Part shown: positions 1 to 6,818 of the stretch, piece by piece | Layout of the letters: every line of letters begins with the position of its first letter | Numbering within the stretch: position 1 is the first letter of the stretch | Assembly (NCBI RefSeq): GCF_000974785.1 | Contig: NZ_BBWV01000001.1 | Coordinates: 1,798,001-1,862,000, forward strand | Direction: 5' to 3' | Length of the DNA: 64,000 bases | DNA from: Flavihumibacter petaseus NBRC 106054 | Lineage (GTDB): Bacteria > Bacteroidota > Bacteroidia > Chitinophagales > Chitinophagaceae | Position numbers and translations under genes: made by a program | Notes under the pieces: model-generated | What the model was told of the DNA's origin: nothing | Database searches by the model: none | Seen by the model: the letters and a program-made list of their open reading frames with translations, nothing else

Positions 1-1023
1 AGCGGTATTGACGTTTCGCCATACACGATTGATTTCGCTGAAGCGGTTTGCCGCTTCCATTCCGCAAAAAGGGAACAGGTCATTGACCAGTCCACGCGAG
101 CCATTTGCCAGTTTTCGCGCGGCGTAACTGGTTGCCCGGAGAAGGTCTGGGGGAATTTCATGGCCGGTTTCGAGGATATGCCAGGTTTTTTCAACCAGGG
201 CGTACAACGCCGTTCGCCATTCCTGAATTTGCTGAAGCGCTTCCATTTTACGATCTGCACCGTCTTTTCTGGGGTCGGCGAGATCAAGGAACCGAAGGCA
301 CATTCCCGAAAGATTGACTGCGATGGTAGTTTCAGCCAGCTGGAGAAATGGATATCTGTATACGGCCGCAGGTTCTATGGCGTAAGCCGGATCGATCGTA
401 AAGCATTGCTCTGCAGGTACAAATACGTTTTCAAGGGCAAAGGAATGGCTGGCAGTAGCCACCATACCTATGGCATTCCAGGTGGGAAGAAGATTAACCT
501 GGTTCCTGGGCACCCAGGCGGTTAGCAATTGCTCTTCCCCTTTTTCATTTTTTACCGCGATCCCATTGTTTTCCACCCTGGCGTTGAACGTAAAGACGGT
601 GGCCTGCAAGGCGCCGCTGGCATAGGGCCAGTATCCTGTGAGCTGCCATCCGTTTTTAACCGGCGTGGCAACCCCGGAAGGCATGCCGCTGCCGCCGATA
701 CAAGCCCTGGGATCAGCCCACCATTGCCGGCACACAGCATCTTCGAGAAATCCACTGAACCACCCGGCACCGCTGCATAACGTAACCGTCCACCCGATAC
801 TGCCATCCACCCAGGCAAGTACTTCCTGAAGCCGCAGACCCTCGGGCAGATTGGCGTCCAGACCGCCGTAAATCTTTGGCACAAAAAGCCGGAACCAGTT
901 CTTGCGGTAAATAATTTCCAATTGTTCGGGGTGCAGCTGGCCCAGCCGTTCCGCTTCGGCGGCGTGGCTGCGCAGGGAATCCACAGTATCAGGAGAAAGA
1001 TAGGCGGAAGGATGCACGGGCAT
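1..1023 (-). CDS. acyl-CoA dehydrogenase family protein (3' end outside window)
   Basis: An uninterrupted reading frame of 341 codons runs from an ATG at 1023 to the left window edge, so the C-terminal end is missing. The N-terminal part reads like the helical domain of acyl-CoA dehydrogenases (segment RLFVPKIYGGL near residue 50), and the middle holds a beta-domain-like stretch with LTGYWPYASGA, where such enzymes carry a Trp-x-x-x-Ser loop near the flavin. This fits the acyl-CoA dehydrogenase / flavin-dependent monooxygenase superfamily (type 2 / HpaB-like). The substrate cannot be told. It is divergent from the SRPBCC gene with only 29 bp between the starts, so the promoters must overlap coding sequence or each other. 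Confidence 0.75.
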   Translation of the reverse strand, partial: MPVHPSAYLSPDTVDSLRSHAAEAERLGQLHPEQLEIIYRKNWFRLFVPKIYGGLDANLPEGLRLQEVLAWVDGSIGWTVTLCSGAGWFSGFLEDAVCRQWWADPRACIGGSGMPSGVATPVKNGWQLTGYWPYASGALQATVFTFNARVENNGIAVKNEKGEEQLLTAWVPRNQVNLLPTWNAIGMVATASHSFALENVFVPAEQCFTIDPAYAIEPAAVYRYPFLQLAETTIAVNLSGMCLRFLDLADPRKDGADRKMEALQQIQEWRTALYALVEKTWHILETGHEIPPDLLRATSYAARKLANGSRGLVNDLFPFCGMEAANRFSEINRVWRNVNTA

Positions 1024-1052
1024 ACATGCAAAGGTATTTTTATTTTTGTGTC

Positions 1053-1436
1053 ATGAAAGACTACAAAGAATACTTTATCATACCCGCTACGCCGGAAGAA
1101 TTGTACGCAGCATTGACCAATCCGGCCACTATTCAGTTATGGACAGGCGAAAAAGCTGTTATGTCAGAAGAACCGGATTCTGAATTCAGTCTCTGGGAGG
1201 ATTCGATTGTAGGTCGCAACATTGCATTTGAAAAAGGGAAAAAAATAGAGCAGGAATGGTATTTCGGCGACGATCAGCCGGAGTCGTCTATCGTTGTCCT
1301 GAAATTACATCCTCATAAACAGGGTACTTCCCTTGAAATCCGGCAATCCAATATACCGGATGAAGAATATGAAGAAATAATAGAAGGCTGGCGGGAAGTT
1401 TATGTCGCTAGCCTCCTGGATTTCTATACTGAATGA
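1053..1436 (+). CDS. SRPBCC / AHSA1-like domain protein
   Basis: A 127-residue protein beginning MKDYKEYF. The opening (YFIIPATPEELYAALTNPA) followed by a Trp-rich strand and a final amphipathic helix (GWREVYVASLLDFY) is the usual layout of the START-like SRPBCC fold of AHSA1 (Hsp90 ATPase activator homologue-like) proteins, which bind small hydrophobic ligands or act as helper proteins. Nine extra codons are open upstream (ATG at 1026), but they would overlap the divergent promoter space, and the ATG at 1053 fits the family start better. No ligand can be assigned. Cytoplasmic; no signal peptide. Confidence 0.8.
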   Translation: MKDYKEYFIIPATPEELYAALTNPATIQLWTGEKAVMSEEPDSEFSLWEDSIVGRNIAFEKGKKIEQEWYFGDDQPESSIVVLKLHPHKQGTSLEIRQSNIPDEEYEEIIEGWREVYVASLLDFYTE

Positions 1437-1448
1437 ATAATAAGCCTG

Positions 1449-1652
1449 TTACAGGCAGGTGTTGTCCTTATGCTTGATATAGCCCGATTCATGTTTGGGC
1501 ATGTTCCAGCTCGCGAAAGGATTAATAGGAACAATTTTCGTAAGGGATGGCGCTGTCGGTTTTGCCGGTATCCCCTTGCTCACGGCACCACTTCTCTTTT
1601 TTCGGGAAATGTGGTGCACCATTGTTTTTTTTTCTGTGGATAAATTTGCCAT
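1449..1652 (-). CDS. small basic hypothetical protein
   Basis: This is the only candidate gene in the 326-bp gap between the SRPBCC and aldo/keto reductase genes. It encodes 67 residues, Lys/Ser/Pro rich, with no membrane segment and no recognised motif; an internal ATG at 1622 would give 57 residues. The C-terminal half (SLTKIVPINPFASWNMPKHE) has a composition like real coding sequence rather than a shadow frame, but no promoter or ribosome site supports it. Besides this ORF the gap holds a small inverted repeat, GCCTG-TTA-CAGGC at 1444-1456, without a following T tract. It may be a spurious ORF. Confidence 0.3.
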   Translation of the reverse strand: MANLSTEKKTMVHHISRKKRSGAVSKGIPAKPTAPSLTKIVPINPFASWNMPKHESGYIKHKDNTCL

Positions 1653-1762
1653 TTGACTTACAGCTTGTTCAATTATAAGTCCAAATTCCAGGCCACATAC
1701 TAATATTCATTTGTTAAACACGATCCGCGTTGCAACCGCGATTCGCAAGACCAAAAAAATCC

Positions 1763-2656
1763 TCAATCGCGATGCAATGCGTAGAAATTGGGGTTCAATG
1801 ATTTTCGCAGTTGACCGTAGATTTCCTTAGACAAAATAATTTCATCAGCATTTAATGCTTCCCGAAGTTGCGTGGTCGTTCTCACGCCGACAATGGCACT
1901 TGTGATGGCAGAATTTTCGAGAACAAAACGGATTGCCATTGATCCCAGTGAAATTTTGTCAGTTGCCCGATGCATTGCATCCACAACAGTGGCAACAGTT
2001 TCCACATTGTGGTCAAGGTAAGGCCTCGGAGGTTTTCCACCTAGTAAACCGCCTGCAACCGTTCCTCTGGCCAACACTCCGATCCCTGCCTGATGCAAGT
2101 CCCGAAGGCAATGTTCCTCTGGGCGGAGATCGAGCATGCTGTATTGCATCATAACACTGATGATGTTCGAACGCCGGATAAATTCCCTGATTACATTCGG
2201 TCTGATAGAGGATATGCCGTAGTACCTGATCTTACCACTTTTTACAAGGTCCTCAAATGTACCGATGGTCTCGTCAATATCATCCTGGATCGTTCCGCCA
2301 TGAAGTTGGTAGAGATCGATGTAGTCGGTTTTAAGCCTTCGGAGACTATCATCAATCGACCTGAGTATATGTGATTTTTCAGGATGCCAGTCGAGTCCGC
2401 TACCGTCCGGTTTCCAGACATTTCCAACTTTGGAGGCAATTACGACTTCTTTTCTTTTTTCAGCGAGCGCCTTTCCGAGATTGGTTTCATTGATGCCGTG
2501 CTGATAGATATCTGCGGTATCAAAGAAGTTAATTCCACCCGCAATTGCTTGATGGATCAGGTAAGCGACGTTGTCAGGATTTGCGTCCAGTGACATTGCA
2601 CCAAAGCCGATACGACTGATATGAAGGCTTGAATTGCCCAGTTGCCGGTATTCCAT
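1763..2656 (-). CDS. aldo/keto reductase
   Basis: A 297-residue single-domain (beta/alpha)8 NAD(P)H-dependent oxidoreductase. Visible family features are the N-terminal LGNSSLHISRIGFGAMSL, the catalytic Asp/Tyr segment FDTADIYQHG (Asp about 46, Tyr about 51), the Lys in IASKVG, and the His in YQLHGG that completes the Asp-Tyr-Lys-His tetrad. The C-terminal cofactor-binding part (SAIVGVRTTTQLREAL) is also present. Length and motifs are complete, so it should be active; the physiological carbonyl substrate cannot be inferred. It starts at ATG 2656, with the DUF6526 stop only 2 bp upstream, so the two may be co-transcribed. Confidence 0.92.
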   Translation of the reverse strand: MEYRQLGNSSLHISRIGFGAMSLDANPDNVAYLIHQAIAGGINFFDTADIYQHGINETNLGKALAEKRKEVVIASKVGNVWKPDGSGLDWHPEKSHILRSIDDSLRRLKTDYIDLYQLHGGTIQDDIDETIGTFEDLVKSGKIRYYGISSIRPNVIREFIRRSNIISVMMQYSMLDLRPEEHCLRDLHQAGIGVLARGTVAGGLLGGKPPRPYLDHNVETVATVVDAMHRATDKISLGSMAIRFVLENSAITSAIVGVRTTTQLREALNADEIILSKEIYGQLRKSLNPNFYALHRD

Positions 2657-2658
2657 GG

Positions 2659-3096
2659 TTAAACACGCAGGTAATCGGGTTTCCAGTTCCGGATGCTTTG
2701 TTTTATGCTGCCTGCAGACAGTTTTTCTTTAATGGCCCGGTCTGTCAGGTCTGGAAATTCTTCGTCTCCCGCGAACCTGAGGGCGGCCAGCTGCCGCATA
2801 GAAAGTTGATGTTCCACGGGTGAAAAGTCTTTTCCTGTCAAAATATAATAACGAAGGCGCATTTCATTTCGCACCAGCCTGTCCTGCAGTGTAAGGGCAT
2901 AATGCTGACGAGTCATGTAAGAAAGCCACCCGATGACAATAAACAATATTCCCAGTATTAACCATTCCATTTGCTGTTCTGGGTGCCGGCTGCTTTCAAA
3001 AAAAGAAAATATGGTACCCGCCAATATAACCGGATAAAAAACAAAATGGTGTGGCGGATAGTATCGGATATGGTTGCTGGCATCCTGTCTTTTCAT
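2659..3096 (-). CDS. DUF6526-like membrane protein
   Basis: A 145-residue protein with two hydrophobic segments near its N-terminus (around HFVFYPVILAGTIF and MEWLILGILFIVIGWLSY) and a charged cytoplasmic tail. The opening MKRQDASNHIRYYPPHHFVF and the tail motif RNEMRLRYYILTG match what I recall of the DUF6526 family of Bacteroidota. Function unknown. The ATG at 3096 was chosen over one 36 bp further upstream because the extra 12 residues do not belong to the family pattern. The ATG overlaps, on the opposite strand, the ATG of a possible leader ORF. Confidence 0.7.
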   Translation of the reverse strand: MKRQDASNHIRYYPPHHFVFYPVILAGTIFSFFESSRHPEQQMEWLILGILFIVIGWLSYMTRQHYALTLQDRLVRNEMRLRYYILTGKDFSPVEHQLSMRQLAALRFAGDEEFPDLTDRAIKEKLSAGSIKQSIRNWKPDYLRV

Positions 3097-3148
3097 GAAA
3101 AAAAATTTGATTTTAAAATTAGTGTATTGCAAGTACTTCTATTTTTAA
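3095..3148 (+). CDS. possible 17-aa leader ORF before META gene
   Basis: A 17-codon ORF, MKKNLILKLVYCKYFYF, ends 1 bp before a strong intrinsic terminator and lies upstream of the META-domain gene. The C-terminal run of Tyr and Phe codons resembles attenuator leader peptides, but the region is AT rich, such ORFs arise by chance, and there is no convincing promoter upstream. Low confidence. Confidence 0.22.
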   Translation: MKKNLILKLVYCKYFYF

Positions 3149-3149
3149 G

Positions 3150-3176
3150 GCCGCTGCCCATGCAGGCTTTTTTTTT
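3150..3176 (+). terminator. intrinsic terminator or attenuator upstream of META gene
   Basis: Stem GCC(gc)TGC / GCA-GGC with loop CCAT, followed by nine T residues on the plus strand. No plus-strand gene precedes it closely, so it either ends a short leader transcript (attenuation) or an unannotated RNA. The META start codon is 37 bp downstream. Confidence 0.5.
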
Positions 3177-3212
3177 GCATTGAACCCGCTAGCAAGAATA
3201 AAGATTTGAATT

Positions 3213-3680
3213 ATGAAACAGCATCTTCTCTATTTACTGCTGCTTCCACTAGCGGTTGCTATCGCAGCCGGTACACAGCGCCCCGGAGTTGAACCGACTA
3301 TAATCTTCCGGCAAAAGGATACAACAAAAATACTGGTGACCGGTACCTACTGGCGGCTCACAGAACTGATGGGCAGATCGGTTGGTGCGGCTGCTGCCAA
3401 CCGAAAAGAGGTTTTTATCCGGTTTAGACCTGATGGGCGAATGGAGGGGTTTGCGGGATGCAATGATATCGGTGGAAATTATGAATTAAAAGGGAAAGAC
3501 AGCATTATTATCACGAATGTGGTGGGTACACTGATGGCCTGCCCGCAAACAGAAACGGAGAATAGTCTTGTAGACATTCTCAAAACCTGTGACAGCTATT
3601 TGTTGAAAGATAATCAGTTGGTACTGAACCGGGCAAGGATGGCATCACTTGCCCGGTTTGAAGCAAGAAAATTGCCTTAG
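3213..3680 (+). CDS. META domain-containing secreted protein (HslJ-like)
   Basis: A 155-residue protein with an N-terminal signal sequence (LLYLLLLPLAVAIAAGT) and no lipobox Cys. The mature part is a META domain: YWRLTELMG at the start, FAGCNDIGGNYEL in the middle (conserved GC-N motif), a second Cys in LMACPQTE, and the closing LLKDNQLVL. META/HslJ proteins are periplasmic or outer-membrane associated and linked to novobiocin resistance and heat shock in enterobacteria; the molecular role is unclear. A TTG-N18-AAGATTTG element (3180-3208) lies only 4 bp before the ATG, so the mRNA is either leaderless or starts upstream of the terminator at 3150-3176. The 3' end overlaps the convergent DinB gene by 4 bp. 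Confidence 0.88.
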   Translation: MKQHLLYLLLLPLAVAIAAGTQRPGVEPTIIFRQKDTTKILVTGTYWRLTELMGRSVGAAAANRKEVFIRFRPDGRMEGFAGCNDIGGNYELKGKDSIIITNVVGTLMACPQTETENSLVDILKTCDSYLLKDNQLVLNRARMASLARFEARKLP

Positions 3681-4201
3681 CCAGCTGTAGCTGCCTTTGC
3701 TTCCATCTCCATTTCGTCTGCACTTGGCCCATAGCTACCCGGTATGGGTATATCAAGCAGGCGAAGAAAGACACCCAATTGAGCCCGGTGATGAACAGTC
3801 TGACTGAAAGCCATTCGGACTACTTTTCCTTTGGGAGAAACATCATAGATCGTTTCACCGCTACGGAGAGTCCAGTTGGGAACAAGATCCGCCACCGAAG
3901 CTTTGGCGAGGGCAGCTTTACTTACTGCAAGTTGTTTTTCAAAATAGGCAAGCACTTCTGCCCTGTTGTTCAGATCAGGGTATTCGTAGTCTCCCATATT
4001 CTCGAAATCGAGCTGCTCTGTCCGCAAAATAAGGTCCGGCCAACCGGCGAGATCAGCAAGGTGCGTTGACAACGTTTTTATGTCCATACTTTTTTTGTGA
4101 GGCTTCCAGCCAAACTTGTCATCGGGAATTTTTTCCAGCATTTTTCTGGTGGTTGCTGCCTCCATTTCAAGTTCAATCAGAAATTCTTGTGGCGTGATCA
4201 T
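3677..4201 (-). CDS. DinB family protein
   Basis: A 174-residue four-helix-bundle protein of the DinB/YfiT metalloenzyme superfamily. The candidate metal ligands are His47 (LSTHLADLAGW) and the His pair in QTVHHRAQLGVFLRLL near residue 136, the typical C-terminal signature. Bacterial DinB-like proteins include thiol transferases, for example bacillithiol- or mycothiol-dependent ones, but many have no known substrate. Full length, cytoplasmic, stand-alone. It converges on the META gene with a 4-bp overlap and no terminator between. Confidence 0.9.
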   Translation of the reverse strand: MITPQEFLIELEMEAATTRKMLEKIPDDKFGWKPHKKSMDIKTLSTHLADLAGWPDLILRTEQLDFENMGDYEYPDLNNRAEVLAYFEKQLAVSKAALAKASVADLVPNWTLRSGETIYDVSPKGKVVRMAFSQTVHHRAQLGVFLRLLDIPIPGSYGPSADEMEMEAKAATAG

Positions 4202-4307
4202 AACGATAAGTTTTTTGTTCTGACAAAGTAACGAAGGGGTAATGACAGCCTTATGTCAGCAGGATAAAGGAAAAATAAAATCAGGGGGTTACATGTCTGA
4301 CCTTTAG

Positions 4308-4362
4308 GCAGAAAACGGGGAACGACTACCGGAAAACCGGGAACGTCCCCCGAATGTTCTGC
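4308..4362 (-). terminator. inverted repeat downstream of rtcB, likely terminator
   Basis: A nested hairpin begins directly after the rtcB stop codon: outer arms GCAGAA/TTCTGC, middle arms CGGGG/CCCCG, inner CCGG-AAAA-CCGG. On the minus strand the middle stem is followed by TTTTCTG, which would serve as a modest intrinsic terminator. It is nearly symmetric and could act on both strands. Confidence 0.5.
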
Positions 4363-5508
4363 TTATTTGTCCATACGGACGATCACAGGCTGAAAAGTAC
4401 CGATGACCTCCACAAGTTCCTGTTGTTGTAACATTACTTTATGGATGTCTTTATAGGCATGAGGCGCTTCGTCAGTACCGCCACCCAGCAAGGTGACTTT
4501 CGCTTTTTGCAAAGCCTGGTTCAATTCTTTTGCGGAGATCGCAGCACGCGCTTTCGATCGGCTCATTTTTCGTCCTGCACCATGTGAAGCAGATTGCAAT
4601 GAACTCGAATTGCCCCTACCGCTAACAATAAAACCGGGCGTCGTCATCGATCCGGGAATAATACCCGCCACTCCTTTTCCTGCAGGAGTGGCCCCTTTTC
4701 TATGCACTACACTGGTGATGCCGTCGATCGTTTCCTTCCAGGCAAAATTGTGGTGGTTGCTTACAGTGGCTACCGGCCGCTGTCCCAATTCCCGGGCAAG
4801 TTTTTCATGGATCACCTCATGGCAGGCGGTCGCATACCTTCCTGCCAGCTGCATTGCTGCCCAGTATTCAGCGCCTTCCTGTTCATGAAGCCAGAGCCAG
4901 CTCAGGGAACACAGGTCCTGGTTGAGCTTTCTTTTCCTTGCGGCCAGGCGGGTGAAGTAATTGGCAATATTGGCTCCGAGTGCGCGGGAGCCGGAATGTG
5001 ACAACAGGCCGATAAATTCCCCCGCCGGTAAATCAGGATGATTGGGATGGTGCTGCAGGGTAACTTTGCCCCACTCTACAAAGTGGTTGCCACTTCCCGA
5101 ACTTCCAAGCTGCTTCCATGCTTTTTTTTGAAGTTCTCCAATCCATTTCACTTCCCGGAAAAGCGGGTCTTCCATTATTGCATGATTGCTTGCTTTTTCA
5201 AATTGATTACCACTGCCGAAACAGGTGCTTTCCAGGAGAGCATTGGTGAAAAAGTAGCTTCTTTTATCCAGTTTTCGTGGAGTTATATCAAAAAGACTAA
5301 GATGCATGCGACATCCGATGTCAACACCCACAGCAAAGGGGATGACTGCATCTTCCACAGCAAGAACACCGCCAATTGGCAATCCATACCCCGCATGTGC
5401 ATCCGGCATTAATGCACCGGCCGTGCTGACCGGAAGCTTCATGGCCTGGTGCATCTGGTGCAACGCAACAGATTCAATATGTTGTTGTCCAAAAATATTC
5501 AGTTTCAT
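4363..5508 (-). CDS. rtcB: RtcB family RNA ligase
   Basis: A 381-residue RtcB-type 3'-phosphate (or 2',3'-cyclic phosphate)/5'-OH RNA ligase; the family uses GTP and Mn2+ and seals broken tRNAs or mRNAs. All signature blocks are visible: PDAHAGYGLPIGGV, GVDIGCRM (metal Cys), GSGNHFVEW, HSGSRALG, HNFAWKE, HRKGATPAGKG, PGSMTTPGFIVSG, and the guanylylation-site block SASHGAGRKM (His about 304), closing with LGGGTDEAPHAYKD. It should be catalytically intact. It follows the AAA ATPase gene with a 9-bp gap, so the two form one operon. No archease or prfH gene is adjacent. The operon is preceded by a leader ORF and terminator (6629-6745) suggestive of attenuation. Confidence 0.95.
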   Translation of the reverse strand: MKLNIFGQQHIESVALHQMHQAMKLPVSTAGALMPDAHAGYGLPIGGVLAVEDAVIPFAVGVDIGCRMHLSLFDITPRKLDKRSYFFTNALLESTCFGSGNQFEKASNHAIMEDPLFREVKWIGELQKKAWKQLGSSGSGNHFVEWGKVTLQHHPNHPDLPAGEFIGLLSHSGSRALGANIANYFTRLAARKRKLNQDLCSLSWLWLHEQEGAEYWAAMQLAGRYATACHEVIHEKLARELGQRPVATVSNHHNFAWKETIDGITSVVHRKGATPAGKGVAGIIPGSMTTPGFIVSGRGNSSSLQSASHGAGRKMSRSKARAAISAKELNQALQKAKVTLLGGGTDEAPHAYKDIHKVMLQQQELVEVIGTFQPVIVRMDK

Positions 5509-5517
5509 TTTTTTTGT

Positions 5518-6603
5518 TTAATTGTTCGATACTTCCCTTCTGAATCCGATCACCTCCATCCGTTGTGTTGTTGTTGTTGTACCCGGATTTGTGATCTCAG
5601 CAAGGGTGAGCGGCGCAGTGATCCTTTGGTGTAATCCCAGGTGATCACTCAGTCGCTGTGCCTTTGTTGTTTCAAGTTTGCCAAACGCATATTGCGCAAT
5701 GAGCCGGCCTTTCCGTAGAAAGGCCTGATCCAGCAACTGGATGGAATTGTTGAAGGTGCAGACGAGCTGAATGTTAAGGCAATCATTAAGCAGTCCGTCG
5801 CTGATATTTAACAGGTTACTGACTGTATTGCTGTAAGTGATTTTTCTGTCCATCAGGATATTCTCCGCATCTTCTATTACCAGTACTGAATCCGGATGAT
5901 CAAGTAATAACTCCATCAGTTCGGGCCGCGCAAGGTCACCTGCCATAGTTGGGGAAAGGAATAATACTTTCTTGCTGAGGCTTCCGATCAGATGGCGCAG
6001 GTAAGTAGTTTTACCGGTGCCCGGAAGACCGTGCAGTAACACGATGCCCTTGCCTTTCGGTTCGCTGAGACAGGCCTTGACAGTTTTATCAACAGGTTTG
6101 AAATCATCATTGTAATACAAATCGATGTCAAGTTCAGTCGGTTCAATGGGCAAAGACCTTAGATCCAGTCCATGGTTCCCGTTAACGATAATGTTGATCC
6201 TGTATTCACCTGACACTTCACTTTCAGGGTATTGCAGGATGCATTTGTACATTTCCGTTACCAAAGCTTCTGACGATTCAGCGGAGTAGATAAAAACGCG
6301 ATCTGAATCAACGTCTATTACTAGTTCCTGCCGGAACACAAGTATGGTATCACCAGCTGATAGCTGTTGTTTTTCCCAGTCGTGATATTGCCTGCTGCAA
6401 ACTTTGACAATGTGATTGCGCCACCTGTCCAGTAAAAACCGCAAAACTTTTTCTCCGTCAAGGCGCGTGATGACATGCATGTTCGGAATGCTGCCAAACC
6501 TGCTGTAGAAAAGCTTTCTGCCATCCACGTAATAGTCTGTGAATAGATTGGCCGGCTGTGCAACAGTCAATAAGTTGCGCAGCCACCGTTGAATTATGTT
6601 CAT
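5518..6603 (-). CDS. BCS1-like AAA family ATPase, partner of RtcB
   Basis: A 361-residue protein with a unique N-terminal half (residues 1-170) and a C-terminal AAA+ core. Walker A is GLPGTGKT (about 190-197), Walker B VLVIEDAE (about 233-240), sensor 1 CTFNN and the arginine-finger-like segment LDQAFLRKGRL. The spelling of Walker B and of the RKGRL segment recalls BCS1/YjoB-type AAA proteins. No membrane segment is seen, unlike mitochondrial BCS1. The ATG at 6603 is preferred over a start 39 bp upstream, which lies inside the terminator region. It sits 9 bp upstream of rtcB; by context it may remodel RtcB, its RNA substrate, or a damaged RNA-protein complex. The exact role is unknown. Confidence 0.85.
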   Translation of the reverse strand: MNIIQRWLRNLLTVAQPANLFTDYYVDGRKLFYSRFGSIPNMHVITRLDGEKVLRFLLDRWRNHIVKVCSRQYHDWEKQQLSAGDTILVFRQELVIDVDSDRVFIYSAESSEALVTEMYKCILQYPESEVSGEYRINIIVNGNHGLDLRSLPIEPTELDIDLYYNDDFKPVDKTVKACLSEPKGKGIVLLHGLPGTGKTTYLRHLIGSLSKKVLFLSPTMAGDLARPELMELLLDHPDSVLVIEDAENILMDRKITYSNTVSNLLNISDGLLNDCLNIQLVCTFNNSIQLLDQAFLRKGRLIAQYAFGKLETTKAQRLSDHLGLHQRITAPLTLAEITNPGTTTTTQRMEVIGFRREVSNN

Positions 6604-6628
6604 GGTGATTGAATGAAAAATGAGCAAT

Positions 6629-6653
6629 AAAAAACCCCGCAATCGCTGCGGGG
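6629..6653 (-). terminator. intrinsic terminator/attenuator upstream of AAA-rtcB operon
   Basis: Perfect 7-bp stem CCCCGCA/TGCGGGG, 5-nt loop, then six T residues on the minus strand. The T tract ends 25 nt before the AAA start codon, leaving no room for a normal promoter between terminator and gene; the operon promoter must lie upstream, so the terminator has to be read through. It could in part also end the potassium-channel transcript, whose stop is 166 nt away. Confidence 0.7.
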
Positions 6654-6685
6654 CCTTTACTATCTTGAATCCTTAATGTTATCGG

Positions 6686-6745
6686 TTAGAAATAGGTTGC
6701 CCGCGTCGCGAGGTGACTTTTGTAATTGAATGGAATGCGGGACAT
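6686..6745 (-). CDS. putative 19-aa leader peptide of the AAA-rtcB operon
   Basis: An ORF encoding MSRIPFNYKSHLATRATYF, ending in TAA 32 nt before the terminator hairpin. Hardly any codon is repeated: it samples Arg, Ile, Pro, Phe, Asn, Tyr, Lys, Ser, His, Leu, Ala and Thr. Three segments can pair alternately: GTCCCGC at the ORF start, GCGGG inside the Thr-Arg-Ala codons, and CCCCGC of the terminator. That is the geometry of a ribosome-controlled attenuator. Translation is not shown; the ORF could be fortuitous. Confidence 0.45.
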   Translation of the reverse strand: MSRIPFNYKSHLATRATYF

Positions 6746-6765
6746 AGCTGACAAATTTTGATGCG

Positions 6766-6796
6766 CAAAGGTTTAAAAAATATTTCATCTATGCAA
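6766..6796 (-). promoter_or_regulatory. candidate promoter for leader-AAA-rtcB transcript
   Basis: On the minus strand a TTG (6794-6796) is followed after 20 nt by AACCTTTG (6766-6773), one mismatch from the Bacteroidota -7 consensus TAnnTTTG. It lies 20 bp upstream of the leader ORF. Confidence 0.4.
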
Positions 6797-6818
6797 GAAG
6801 AAGCCAGAAAATTTTTTG

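Noticed and set aside
552-1031. 159-codon minus-strand ORF overlapping the acyl-CoA dehydrogenase-like gene
   Set aside because: It is a shifted frame of the real gene, which continues to the window edge; the product is Pro/Cys rich and unlike any protein family.
1444-1456. GCCTG-TTA-CAGGC inverted repeat after the SRPBCC gene as terminator
   Set aside because: The stem is only 5 bp and no T tract follows.
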